Positions 8,251 to 16,208 of a stretch of 64,000 bases of DNA are shown here, one piece after another. The notes beneath the pieces are model-generated. The model was not told where the DNA came from. It made no database searches and worked only from the letters and a program-made list of their open reading frames with translations. A program made the position numbers and the translations under genes. The DNA is from Bin5 sp965220715. GTDB taxonomy: Bacteria; Chloroflexota; Anaerolineae; Caldilineales; Caldilineaceae. The first letter of the stretch is position 1; each line of letters begins with the position of its first letter. Location of the stretch: positions 1,364,001-1,428,000 of the forward strand of contig OZ244843.1 in NCBI GenBank assembly GCA_965220715.1, given 5' to 3'.

Positions 8251-9375
8251 TCAAACCAGTTTGATGACCGGCTGGTCCGCCCGGGCCGGCACGACGGTTC
8301 CGATTTCCCAGAAGGGTTGTTCTTCCCCCTCGCATACGGCGCGGAAACGACTGAGACCCTCCGGTGAAACCGCAAGCAGAAGACCTCCACTTGTTTCGGC
8401 CTCCCATAAAAGCGTTTTGAGCGCTGCGGTCACGTTGGCGGCCGCGACGACCTGACCGCCAAAGTGCTCCGGATTGCGGGCGCTTCCCCGTGTCAGATAA
8501 CCGGCCTCGATATAGTCGAAGACACCGGGCAGGGCCGGCACGCGCTCAGCCTCGATCTGGAGTTGAATCGGCGCCTCGGCCGCAGACGCCGTCGCCAGTT
8601 CGACCGCGTGGCCCAGCAGCCCGTAACCGGTAATGTCGGTTCCGCCGCGCACGCCCGCGGCACGGCCGGCATGGGCCGCGGCGCGGTTCAGGCGGGTCAT
8701 CGAGTCGATGGCATGTTCAAGATGGGATGGCTTGAAGTCCGGTTTGCCCAAGGCGCGCCGCGCTTTGCGGGAGGGCAGGCTCTCGCCCGGCCCTGTCAGT
8801 TTGGCGGCCGTCGTAATTATTCCGGTGCCGAGGGGTTTGGTCAATACCAGATGATCGCCTGCCGCCGCACTGCCTTTGCGGAACAGCGAACCGGGGTCGG
8901 CGATGCCAGTGACGCTCAGTCCATAGAATGGTTCGGGATTGGTCACCGTATGACCACCGGCGATAGCCGCATCTGCCTCCTGCACTTTGGCGGCGCCGCC
9001 CGCCAGGATTTCGGCCACGACCTCGGCCGGTAGATCTTCGGGAAAACCGGCGATATTGAGACAGACGCGTACCTCACCGCCCATTGCGTAAACGTCGCTC
9101 ATGGAGTTGGCGGCGGCGATCGCCCCGTACAGCCAAGGGTCGTCAACGATTGGTGTGAAAAAGTCGGTCGTCTGAATGAGAACGCGCTCGTCATCCAGGC
9201 GATAGACAGCCGCATCGTCCGGTTTGCCCAGGCCGATCAGAACATCCGGGTATTCGGTTTGCGGGAAGACCGCAGCCAGCTGACGCACGACCTGCGACAA
9301 CGCCCCCGGAGGGAGCTTTGAGGCTCAACCGGCGCAGGCGACGCGGGCGGTCAAGGGTACGGTTGATTCTGTCAT
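8251..9375 (-). CDS. selD: Selenide, water dikinase (selenophosphate synthetase), a selenoprotein with Sec17
   Basis: Makes selenophosphate from selenide and ATP, the selenium donor for selenocysteine. The start is ATG at 9375. The reading frame then crosses an in-frame TGA at 9327-9325, giving CAG-Sec-ASK with Sec17 and Lys20, exactly the positions of catalytic Cys17 and Lys20 in E. coli SelD. Translation from the later TTG at 9300 would lose this active site. Downstream are the ATP/metal motifs GKPDDAAVY, QTTDFF, NSMSDVYAMGG and AGGHT. Total length 374 aa, normal for SelD. A GC-rich hairpin (9302-9316) follows the UGA as a candidate SECIS. The real stop is also TGA (8251-8253). Confidence 0.95.
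9302..9327 (-). promoter_or_regulatory. UGA selenocysteine codon and candidate bacterial SECIS hairpin of selD
   Basis: The Sec codon TGA occupies 9327-9325. Eight bases later GCTCCC (9316-9311) can pair with GGGGGC (9307-9302), including one G-U pair, around a 3-base loop. Bacterial SECIS elements lie directly downstream of the UGA inside the coding region. The exact fold was not computed. Confidence 0.55.
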
Positions 9376-9415
9376 GTCAATGTGTCCTGAGCGGATTTGA
9401 ACCTGCGGCACTATT

Positions 9416-9679
9416 TTAACACAGGCCGGCGCATCTATCACAGGCCGGCGCAGATCCGCGCACAACTGCAGCCAGGTTCGGCGACTGTACAAATTGTACG
9501 TCCTGGCCGGGAGAATTCTTTGTAAGGTCGCCGTAGGCGGTCAAATCATCCAGCGAAACAGAGGAATGATTATGCAAATTGTATAGTGAAAGGCGGCAAG
9601 ATCTGAGGTATAGTTTTCCCAAGTGGCTGAAGCGGGTGCCGTGTGGGGTCGGCATCTCAAAGGCTTCCGCCACGACCAT
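9416..9679 (-). CDS. Possible small protein, unrecognised
   Basis: Open frame of 87 aa between hsp20 and selD, same strand as both. In its favour is a strong AAGGAGG 13 bases before the ATG. Against it: the composition is unremarkable, no domain is recognised, and it ends in a repeat-containing stretch. It could be a leader ORF or a chance frame. I cannot assign a function. Confidence 0.2.
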   Translation of the reverse strand: MVVAEAFEMPTPHGTRFSHLGKLYLRSCRLSLYNLHNHSSVSLDDLTAYGDLTKNSPGQDVQFVQSPNLAAVVRGSAPACDRCAGLC

Positions 9680-9703
9680 TCTTCTTCCTTCCTCCTTAGG
9701 GGG

Positions 9704-9727
9704 CCCCGACAGCGCATGTTGTCGGGG
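9704..9727. repeat. Perfect 8-bp inverted repeat (hairpin)
   Basis: CCCCGACA (9704-9711) and TGTCGGGG (9720-9727) around an 8-base loop. There is no T-run on either side, so it is not a clear intrinsic terminator. Confidence 0.6.
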
Positions 9728-9768
9728 TTCCTCCTCCCTCTCTCAGACCGCGAACCTGGTGAAAGTAA

Positions 9769-9797
9769 AGGCTCCGGCTGCGAATGAGCCGGAGCCT
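9769..9797 (-). terminator. Rho-independent terminator of hsp20
   Basis: Perfect 11-bp stem (9769-9779 with 9787-9797) and 7-base loop, 40 bp after the hsp20 stop. On the minus strand the stem is followed by TTTACTTT. Confidence 0.8.
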
Positions 9798-9836
9798 CTA
9801 ACAGTCGTTCTGCCTTCGGTGGTGACGAGAAACGGT

Positions 9837-10322
9837 CTAGGCTGCGACCGTCCTATCTTCCGTGCCACGAACCGCAATAATAAGGGGCTTGATCTCCTCA
9901 GCTTTCGGCAGGGTCAGGGTGAGAACGCCATCCTCATAGTCGGCGCTGATGTCGTCGGCGTTTACGGTTGCCGGCATCTTGATGCTGCGCACGAACCTTC
10001 CGAAACTGCGTTCCCGTAGATGCCACTTTGCGTTTTCCTCCACGCTTTCAGCCTGGGTCTCGCCCTGGATAGTGAGCGTATTCTCCGAAAAACTGATGTC
10101 GAGGTCTGCAGGGTCGATTCCGGGCAATGACGCCTTCACACTGTAGCTGTTGTCATCCTCGCAAACATCCAGCGCCAGGCGTATGTGGCTTCCTTGCCCA
10201 TTTCCCTGCCCATTTCCCTGCCAACCAGAGGGCTCCCGCAAGAGATCGCCCACGAGTTGGTCCATTTGACTGCGCACCGAAATCATCTCACGAAACGGAT
10301 CCCAACGTACGATTCTGCTCAT
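9837..10322 (-). CDS. Small heat-shock protein, Hsp20/alpha-crystallin family
   Basis: ATP-independent holdase chaperone of 161 aa, cytoplasmic. The N-terminal WDPFREM start is typical. The alpha-crystallin domain spans about residues 45-145 and includes ASLPGIDPADLDI, the LTIQGE strand and the EDGVLTLTLPK block near the end. A short Gly-Asn-Gln repeat (GNGQGNGQG) sits between the N-terminal arm and the domain, coded by a small in-phase duplication. AGGAGG lies 7 bases before the ATG. No CIRCE-like operator is visible upstream. It is monocistronic, with its own terminator. Confidence 0.94.
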   Translation of the reverse strand: MSRIVRWDPFREMISVRSQMDQLVGDLLREPSGWQGNGQGNGQGSHIRLALDVCEDDNSYSVKASLPGIDPADLDISFSENTLTIQGETQAESVEENAKWHLRERSFGRFVRSIKMPATVNADDISADYEDGVLTLTLPKAEEIKPLIIAVRGTEDRTVAA

Positions 10323-10548
10323 TCTGTGCCTCCTGAAGTTTTAAAATTGCGCCAGCACTTCGGCTGAAGCGCGCTATGAAAATCTGACCATCTTGTGTGT
10401 ATTTCGATGTGGCCGTCTTACCGCCACATGCAAAGATAAGCATAACCGGTGAACATTAGATTGAGGTCAACGCAAAGTTAGAAGAACATTGGTGCCGCGT
10501 ATGAGGAAAGCAAGAGCCCCAATCCCCGGTTTCGGCGTCAGGAATGCT

Positions 10549-10577
10549 TTGTCTGCCGCGCGTGATTGGGGTATGAT
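10549..10577 (+). promoter_or_regulatory. Sigma-70-type promoter of the coiled-coil gene
   Basis: TTGTCT (10549-10554), 17-bp spacer, TATGAT (10572-10577), giving a leader of roughly 110 bases before the GTG at 10692. The rest of the interval 10323-10691 shows no gene. Confidence 0.6.
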
Positions 10578-10691
10578 GAAGGGCAAGAACACGTGTGCGA
10601 GCCGAAGAGAAGCGGACGCTGTACCGCGCTGGAAAGTTCTGGCGTGAATCCAGGTTCCCCTCCGGAGTAGCTCTCAAGTGGAGAAACGGTT

Positions 10692-11438
10692 GTGAGCACG
10701 ATCAACACGATGGAGGATCTGATCCAGGTCCTCGATGAGCACCCCGAATGGCTCGAAGCCCTGCGTGCACGGCTGCTGACGCGTGAACTGTTGGATCTTC
10801 CTCACAACTTTGCCATGTTTGTGGCAGAGATGCGTGAGTTCAAGTCGGAGATGCGTGAGTTTCAATCGGAGATGCGCGAGTTCAAGTCGGAGATGCACGA
10901 GTTCAAGGCGCAGATGGACCGTTTCGTGGCAGCCACGGCTAAACGTTTTGATGCTGTCGAGATCCGGTTAGACAGTCACGATGCCATGTTAAAGAGTATC
11001 ACCGACGATATGGGGCAACTCAAAGGCGCCCACGCCAGGAGTGCCGCGCTGGAAGACGCCGCAATCATCGCCAGGGACTTGGGCCTGAGGCGCAAGAAGA
11101 ATCTCACGCGGGAAGATCTCTTGGATCTGATTGATGCGGCTGGCACTGCTGATATTCCCCTCGGCGATCTGAGGAGTTTCCGCGTGGCCGATCTGATTAT
11201 GGAAGCCAGGGCGGAGGACGGCGAGATCTGCTACGTCGCCGTGGAAATTTCGTACACCGCAAATGGCAGAGACACCAGAAGGGCTATCCGCAACGCCGGG
11301 TTTATGACACGATTTACCGGCAAGCGCTCTTTTGCAGTCGTATCTGGCCTGCATCGGGATGACCGGATCCAGGACAGTATCGAGTCGGGCGAAGTGTCTT
11401 GGCACCAGATGATGGCGGAGCAGCTGGATGCGGAATGA
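10692..11438 (+). CDS. Coiled-coil protein with C-terminal nuclease-like domain, function unknown
   Basis: Protein of 248 aa. Residues 1-40 resemble the HPEWLEALRARLLTRELL start common to a family in Chloroflexi and cyanobacteria. Residues 46-73 are four near-perfect heptads of the form EMREFKS, followed by more coiled coil to about residue 110. The C-terminal 120 residues contain a basic stretch (LRRKKN) and a YVAVEIS strand, then a basic helix, a layout that resembles degenerate PD-(D/E)XK domains. Start is GTG at 10692 with GGAG upstream; an ATG at 10710 is the alternative. Function unknown; the nuclease relation is an inference from pattern only. Confidence 0.7.
   Translation: MSTINTMEDLIQVLDEHPEWLEALRARLLTRELLDLPHNFAMFVAEMREFKSEMREFQSEMREFKSEMHEFKAQMDRFVAATAKRFDAVEIRLDSHDAMLKSITDDMGQLKGAHARSAALEDAAIIARDLGLRRKKNLTREDLLDLIDAAGTADIPLGDLRSFRVADLIMEARAEDGEICYVAVEISYTANGRDTRRAIRNAGFMTRFTGKRSFAVVSGLHRDDRIQDSIESGEVSWHQMMAEQLDAE
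10827..10910 (+). repeat. Four 21-bp tandem repeats coding coiled-coil heptads
   Basis: Four units of 21 bp, each coding one heptad of the type E-M-R-E-F-K-S, with few differences between units. Changes in copy number by slippage would lengthen or shorten the coiled coil without a frameshift. Confidence 0.85.
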
Positions 11439-11474
11439 CTGCTCTATGCGCTTTCGATTTGTTATACGGGCGCG

Positions 11475-11504
11475 TTGTTTACGGCAGCGAACTTGATGTA
11501 TGAT
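11475..11504 (+). promoter_or_regulatory. Candidate dnaE promoter
   Basis: TTGTTT (11475-11480), 18-bp spacer, TATGAT (11499-11504), about 70 bp upstream of dnaE. Confidence 0.5.
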
Positions 11505-11574
11505 TGGGACAAGAATTTCCGTGATGCACCGGCGCTGGGCCTGGCCTTTACCCGTCTGACTTCGCAACCCTCCT

Positions 11575-14500
11575 ATGTCCAACGATTTTGTCCATCTTCA
11601 CACCCATTCCGAGTATTCGCTCCTCGACGGACTAGGCCGCATTAATGATCTGGTCAAAGAGGCCGGGCGCCTGGGACATTCGGCGCTTGCCCTGACCGAT
11701 CACGGTGCGATGCACGGTGTCATCGAGTTCTACCGGGCCTGCCGAAACGCCGAGATCAGACCGATCGTCGGCGTAGAAGGTTACCAGACCCACTGGCAGC
11801 GGCCCATGGGCGGTCGGGATCCCCAGTTCGATAGAGAGAATTACCATCTGCTGCTCCTCGCCAGGAATATGACCGGCTACCGGAATATCCTGAAGATCGT
11901 CAGCAACAGCAATACTGATGGATTCTATTACAAGCCACGCGTCGACCATGATTTCCTGGCCGCGCACGCCGATGGCATCCTATGCACGACCGGTTGTCTG
12001 GGCGCAGAGGTGCCAGCTCTGCTGATGCAGGGCAAAGAGAGAGAGGCCTATGAGCGCCTGGGATGGTATGCGGATGTTTTCGGTAAAGAGAACTTCTTCA
12101 TAGAGGTTCAGGAACACAACATCCCCGAACTGCAGCGGGTGAATCGGACTCTCATTCCCTGGGCCGACAAGTTCGGCCTGGACCTGCTGGTTACGAATGA
12201 TGTTCACTATGTAAGCGAAAGTGATGCCTCCCCCCATGAAGTGCTGCTGTGTGTGCAGACCAACGCCAAACTGAACGATGAAAAACGGATGCGGCTCAGT
12301 GACCAGAGCTACTTTCTCAAAAGTCGCCAACAGCTGGAAGACACCTTTCGCCCCCTGATCGATCTACCCGCGGCTGCCTTCGACAATACGCTCCTCGTCG
12401 CCGAAATGTGTGATGTGGATCTGGAGGATGACAATTATCATCTGCCGGACATGGACATCCCGGACGGCTTCACCTACGAGACCTATCTGCGCCATCTGAC
12501 CGACGAGGGTGTGCATCGTCTTTACGGCGAACGGGCCAACGATGAAGAGGTACAGGAGCGCAAAGAGCGGGAACTGCGCATTATCCACGAGATGGGATTC
12601 GACGTTTACTTTCTGATTGTGGCGGATCTGTGCGACTTTTCTCGCAGTCGCAGCATCTGGTGGAACGTGCGCGGCTCCGGGGCAGCCTCGTTGGTGGCTT
12701 ACTGTATCGGCATCACTGCCCTGGATCCGATACATAACAATCTGATCTTCGAGCGTTTTCTGAATCCCGGCCGGGTGACAATGCCCGACTTCGACCTGGA
12801 CTACCCGGACGACCAGCGGGAAGAGATGATCCGCTACACTGTCGAAAAATATGGCAGTGATCAGGTTGCCCAAATCGCAACCTTTGGCCGCATGAAGGCC
12901 CGCGCCGCCATTCGCGATGTGGGGCGTGCCCTGGATATCTCGTTGGATGATGTGGATCGCATTGCCAAGATGATCCCGGCGACGCCTGGCAAACCGGTGA
13001 CGATTCAGGATGTGTTGACCGAGGGCAATGAGTTTTACGAACCGGAACTGGAGGAGCTCTACAAGAAGGATGGCTGGGAGCAGACACTGCTGGACACCTC
13101 AATGCAGCTAGAAGGGGTTGCCCGGCACGCCGGCATTCACGCGGCCGCCGTGATTGTCGCCGATAAAGACCTGACTACCTACACGCCGCTGATGCGAGGC
13201 TCGAGAGGGTCTATCACCGAGACGATTACGCAGTTTGAATTCCCGATCCTTGAATCGTTGGGTCTGCTGAAAATCGATTTCCTTGGCCTGAGCACGCTGA
13301 CCGTCATGCGGGAGGCTTGTCGACTGATCAAAGAGCATCATGGCATCGAATACGGCTTGGACACCATCCCAATTGAAGGCTCGGTGGCCGAGCCCGCCTT
13401 CCGTCTGCTGTCAAGCGGTGAAGTGAGCGGCGTTTTTCAGGTGGAATCCCAGGGAATGAGGCGTGTGCTGACTGAGATGAAGCCCACCGCCTTCGAGCAT
13501 ATCATTGCCACCATCTCTCTGTATCGACCCGGGCCGATGGAGTACATTCCCAACTACATCAGGCGAATGCACGGCGAAGAAGAGATGGAAGTTAAACATC
13601 CCGCCCTCGAGCCGGTCCTGGCCGAAACCTACGGCATCATCGTCTACCAGGAACAGATTATTCAGATTCTGAACCAGTTGGCCGGCTATTCGCCTGCCGA
13701 GGCCGATCTGGTGCGCCAAGCAATCAGCAAGAAGGACGCCTCAAAGATCGAGTATCACAAGGCGCTGTTCATCGGCGGCTGCAGCAAGAACGGCATCTCC
13801 TCCAGCGCGGCGCAAGCCATCTACGCAGACATCGAATTCTTCGCCCGTTATGGCTTCAACAAGGCGCACGCGGCCGACTATGCGGTCATCACCGTGCAGA
13901 CCGCCTATCTGAAGGCGTTGTATCCGGTGGAGTATATGGCGGCGCTCCTGCTCGTCGAGCGGGACAAGACCGAAAAAGTGATCAATTTTGTCCAGGAATG
14001 CCGCCGTATGGGCATTCACGTTCTGCCGCCCGACGTGAACCACAGCGACCTGGATTTCGCAATTCAGGAACTGCCCGCGGACGCAGAGCAGGAAACACTG
14101 CAGAAGGACCCCACCCTTGCATTTGAATTCCCGATAACCGCAGGGTCAGCCATCCGATTTGGCATGGCCGCGGTGAAAAATGTGGGCGTCGGCCCGGTGC
14201 AGGCAATTCTGGACGCGCGCGCGGAAGGCGGCCCCTTCCTCAACCTCGAAGATCTGTGCGACCGCGTCGATTTGCGGCAGGTGAACAAACGCTCCCTTGA
14301 ATGTCTGATCAAGGTGGGTGCGTTCGACCGCTTTGGCCAGCAGTTCGAGCGGGGGAAGGGGGAGCTCCGCCGCCAGCTTCTGGACGTGATCGATCAGTGC
14401 ATCGCCCGTTCGGCCGCCATCTACAGCGCCAGAGAGAGCGGCCAGTTGTCGATGTTCGATCTTTTTAGCGACGCCAACGGGGACGCGCAACCGGAACAGT

Positions 14501-15750
14501 TTCCAATTCGGCTGCCGGAGCACAAGGCGGCGGGGCAGGCAAAGACGAGCGACCGGGAGCGGTTCCAGTGGGAAAAGGAGTTGCTCGGCGTCTATGTAGG
14601 CAGCCATCCGGTGCAGCAGTTGAACGTGGACCTGAGTCGCTTCACCACCTGCCCCTGCGCGGAACTGAATGAGCGACATGACGGCAAGAATGTAACCATG
14701 GCCGGAATGCTGGCCTCGATTCGCACGACGGTGACCAGGAAGGGCGATAAAATGGCCTTTGTCCAGTTGGAGGACATGCAGGGCCAATGTGAAGCGCTCT
14801 TCTTCCCCCAAACGTACGAAGAGTTCAAAGAATATCTGGAAGAAGAGCGGGTGGTGTTGGTAAAGGGGAAGGCCCAGACCCGCAATGGACGAACCAGTGT
14901 CCTCGTGGATACGTTGCAAACAGCGGTCGAGTTCGGGCAAGTGAAAGCCGATGTACACCAGACCGAGGTCGGCGCCGGATTGAGTGCCGCGCCGGGCTCC
15001 GGGCCAAACGGGAGTGATGTCGAACTAACGCCGCCGCCCAATGACTTTCTCGACAACGAGCCGCCCATCAGTACGACGGATCCTCCCTTCGATGCCGGAT
15101 TCCCGGACGAACTGGCGGTGGAACCCGGAGAAGAGGCGGCAACCGATATGGCGGGTGACGCGGCGCAGTCTGAGACCTATCCTGAGCCGCCGCTCCTCGC
15201 CCACAGTACGGTTGCCAAGAAGATGAAGGAGACCGATGGCGCGCCGCTGTTCGCCGCGCCGGCGCCGCCAGAGCGCGCACAGACCGAGCCTGAAAAGCCG
15301 GAGGCGGACGATGTTCAGGCGGAAAAAGGCGTAGATGCGGATGAGCCGGCGCCCAAGGTCCAGTCTCCGATCGCAAATGGGGGGCCGCCCGACAGCGCGC
15401 GCGTTGCCGATTCTGCAGCAGCAAGTGCGGTTCCGCCGCAAGGGGAAGACAGGACAGCTCCTGCTGAAATGGGGCGTCCCCCTGCCGGCAACGCCCGCCA
15501 AGTCCTGCGTATCATTTTCAGCCGCTCCGGTCAGTTCAAACGCGACAAATACCGCCTGCGGGAAATTTTCGACGCGGTGCGTGATCCGAAAGGTCGGGAT
15601 CAGTTCGTTGTTGTACTGGAGACTAATGGATCTCGTCATCAACTTTCCTTCCCCAACGAATTTTGCAGTGTCAGCGATCGCCTGCTCAATGAACTGCGCA
15701 ACCACTTCAAAGTAGAAGTGGCGGTGGAAGACCAGTCCCAAGGACCATGA
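11575..15750 (+). CDS. dnaE: DNA polymerase III subunit alpha
   Basis: Replicative polymerase catalytic subunit, 1391 aa. The N-terminal PHP domain starts with HTHSEYSLLDG. The palm catalytic aspartates are in PDFDLDYPDD (residues 403-412), with the third in LKIDFLGLS near 567. A helix-hairpin-helix region and OB domain (TRKGDKMAFVQLED) follow. There is no internal proofreading exonuclease, so this is DnaE and not PolC. About residues 1120-1300 are low-complexity, rich in Pro, Ala, Glu and Asp. After them comes a small folded domain (VLRIIFSRSG to the end) of the type that ends other DnaE1 proteins. No clear Shine-Dalgarno precedes the ATG. Confidence 0.96.
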   Translation: MSNDFVHLHTHSEYSLLDGLGRINDLVKEAGRLGHSALALTDHGAMHGVIEFYRACRNAEIRPIVGVEGYQTHWQRPMGGRDPQFDRENYHLLLLARNMTGYRNILKIVSNSNTDGFYYKPRVDHDFLAAHADGILCTTGCLGAEVPALLMQGKEREAYERLGWYADVFGKENFFIEVQEHNIPELQRVNRTLIPWADKFGLDLLVTNDVHYVSESDASPHEVLLCVQTNAKLNDEKRMRLSDQSYFLKSRQQLEDTFRPLIDLPAAAFDNTLLVAEMCDVDLEDDNYHLPDMDIPDGFTYETYLRHLTDEGVHRLYGERANDEEVQERKERELRIIHEMGFDVYFLIVADLCDFSRSRSIWWNVRGSGAASLVAYCIGITALDPIHNNLIFERFLNPGRVTMPDFDLDYPDDQREEMIRYTVEKYGSDQVAQIATFGRMKARAAIRDVGRALDISLDDVDRIAKMIPATPGKPVTIQDVLTEGNEFYEPELEELYKKDGWEQTLLDTSMQLEGVARHAGIHAAAVIVADKDLTTYTPLMRGSRGSITETITQFEFPILESLGLLKIDFLGLSTLTVMREACRLIKEHHGIEYGLDTIPIEGSVAEPAFRLLSSGEVSGVFQVESQGMRRVLTEMKPTAFEHIIATISLYRPGPMEYIPNYIRRMHGEEEMEVKHPALEPVLAETYGIIVYQEQIIQILNQLAGYSPAEADLVRQAISKKDASKIEYHKALFIGGCSKNGISSSAAQAIYADIEFFARYGFNKAHAADYAVITVQTAYLKALYPVEYMAALLLVERDKTEKVINFVQECRRMGIHVLPPDVNHSDLDFAIQELPADAEQETLQKDPTLAFEFPITAGSAIRFGMAAVKNVGVGPVQAILDARAEGGPFLNLEDLCDRVDLRQVNKRSLECLIKVGAFDRFGQQFERGKGELRRQLLDVIDQCIARSAAIYSARESGQLSMFDLFSDANGDAQPEQFPIRLPEHKAAGQAKTSDRERFQWEKELLGVYVGSHPVQQLNVDLSRFTTCPCAELNERHDGKNVTMAGMLASIRTTVTRKGDKMAFVQLEDMQGQCEALFFPQTYEEFKEYLEEERVVLVKGKAQTRNGRTSVLVDTLQTAVEFGQVKADVHQTEVGAGLSAAPGSGPNGSDVELTPPPNDFLDNEPPISTTDPPFDAGFPDELAVEPGEEAATDMAGDAAQSETYPEPPLLAHSTVAKKMKETDGAPLFAAPAPPERAQTEPEKPEADDVQAEKGVDADEPAPKVQSPIANGGPPDSARVADSAAASAVPPQGEDRTAPAEMGRPPAGNARQVLRIIFSRSGQFKRDKYRLREIFDAVRDPKGRDQFVVVLETNGSRHQLSFPNEFCSVSDRLLNELRNHFKVEVAVEDQSQGP

Positions 15751-16208
15751 CAGATCTGTACATATCGCAATCTCTGGCGTAGCAGCTTCGGCAGACAGCA
15801 GCAAGGAAGGGCCTCACTGTGGATGTTCTGAACCGGCGCATGTACTGCTGAAATGGCGCCATAACCGTTTCCATCATTCCTGCCGGGGACCGCGAGATCA
15901 TAGATCTTTGACGGGTGTATTCTAATCAGAAGAGTACCACTGCCTAATACTCCGCAATGTATCCTCCTGCACCAATCCTATCTGTCAAGACTCTTACATC
16001 CGCCAATACCGATCGCCTCGTCCCGTATGAAGCGCTCACTGATATGTGTTCAGATGAAGCTTTTGCTGCTTTGGATATCAATTGACACGAAGCGGGGAGA
16101 TGGAATGTACAAAACTCTGTTACGGCAACAATTAGCTTTGTCGTAACAGCTGACTGCTGGATGGCCAAATGAAAAGTAACGACATTCTCGCCAATATGGA
16201 GCGACCTG
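15751..16208. other. Intergenic region upstream of the rhamnose genes
   Basis: About 460 bp, more AT-rich than its surroundings. No gene is supported on either strand. Its 3' third holds a TTGACA hexamer (16082-16087) and an inverted repeat (16117-16149) described separately. Confidence 0.6.
16117..16149. promoter_or_regulatory. Candidate operator upstream of rhaA
   Basis: Perfect inverted repeat CTGTTACG (16117-16124) and CGTAACAG (16142-16149) with a 17-base gap, 60 bp before rhaA and just downstream of a TTGACA hexamer (16082-16087). The size suits a dimeric repressor or activator of the rhamnose genes, but no regulator gene is adjacent. Confidence 0.4.

Larger units (their letters stand above)
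9376..9836. other. Intergenic region between selD and hsp20
   Basis: About 460 bp without a confident gene. It holds two copies of a 14-base CACAGGCCGGCGCA motif 20 bp apart (near 9419 and 9439), the near-palindrome GTACAAATTGTAC around 9488, a hairpin at 9704-9727 and the hsp20 terminator at 9769-9797. A weak short ORF on the minus strand is listed separately. Confidence 0.6.

Noticed and set aside
9391..9401. tRNA T-arm-like GGTTCAAATCC on the minus strand upstream of selD, suggestive of a tRNA (perhaps tRNA-Sec)
   Set aside because: The bases beside the loop do not pair to a T-stem, and no matching acceptor, D- or anticodon arm is found on either side.
10323..10460. CIRCE or other heat-shock operator upstream of hsp20
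   Set aside because: I looked for the TTAGCACTC/GAGTGCTAA inverted repeat and found only partial, unpaired matches.
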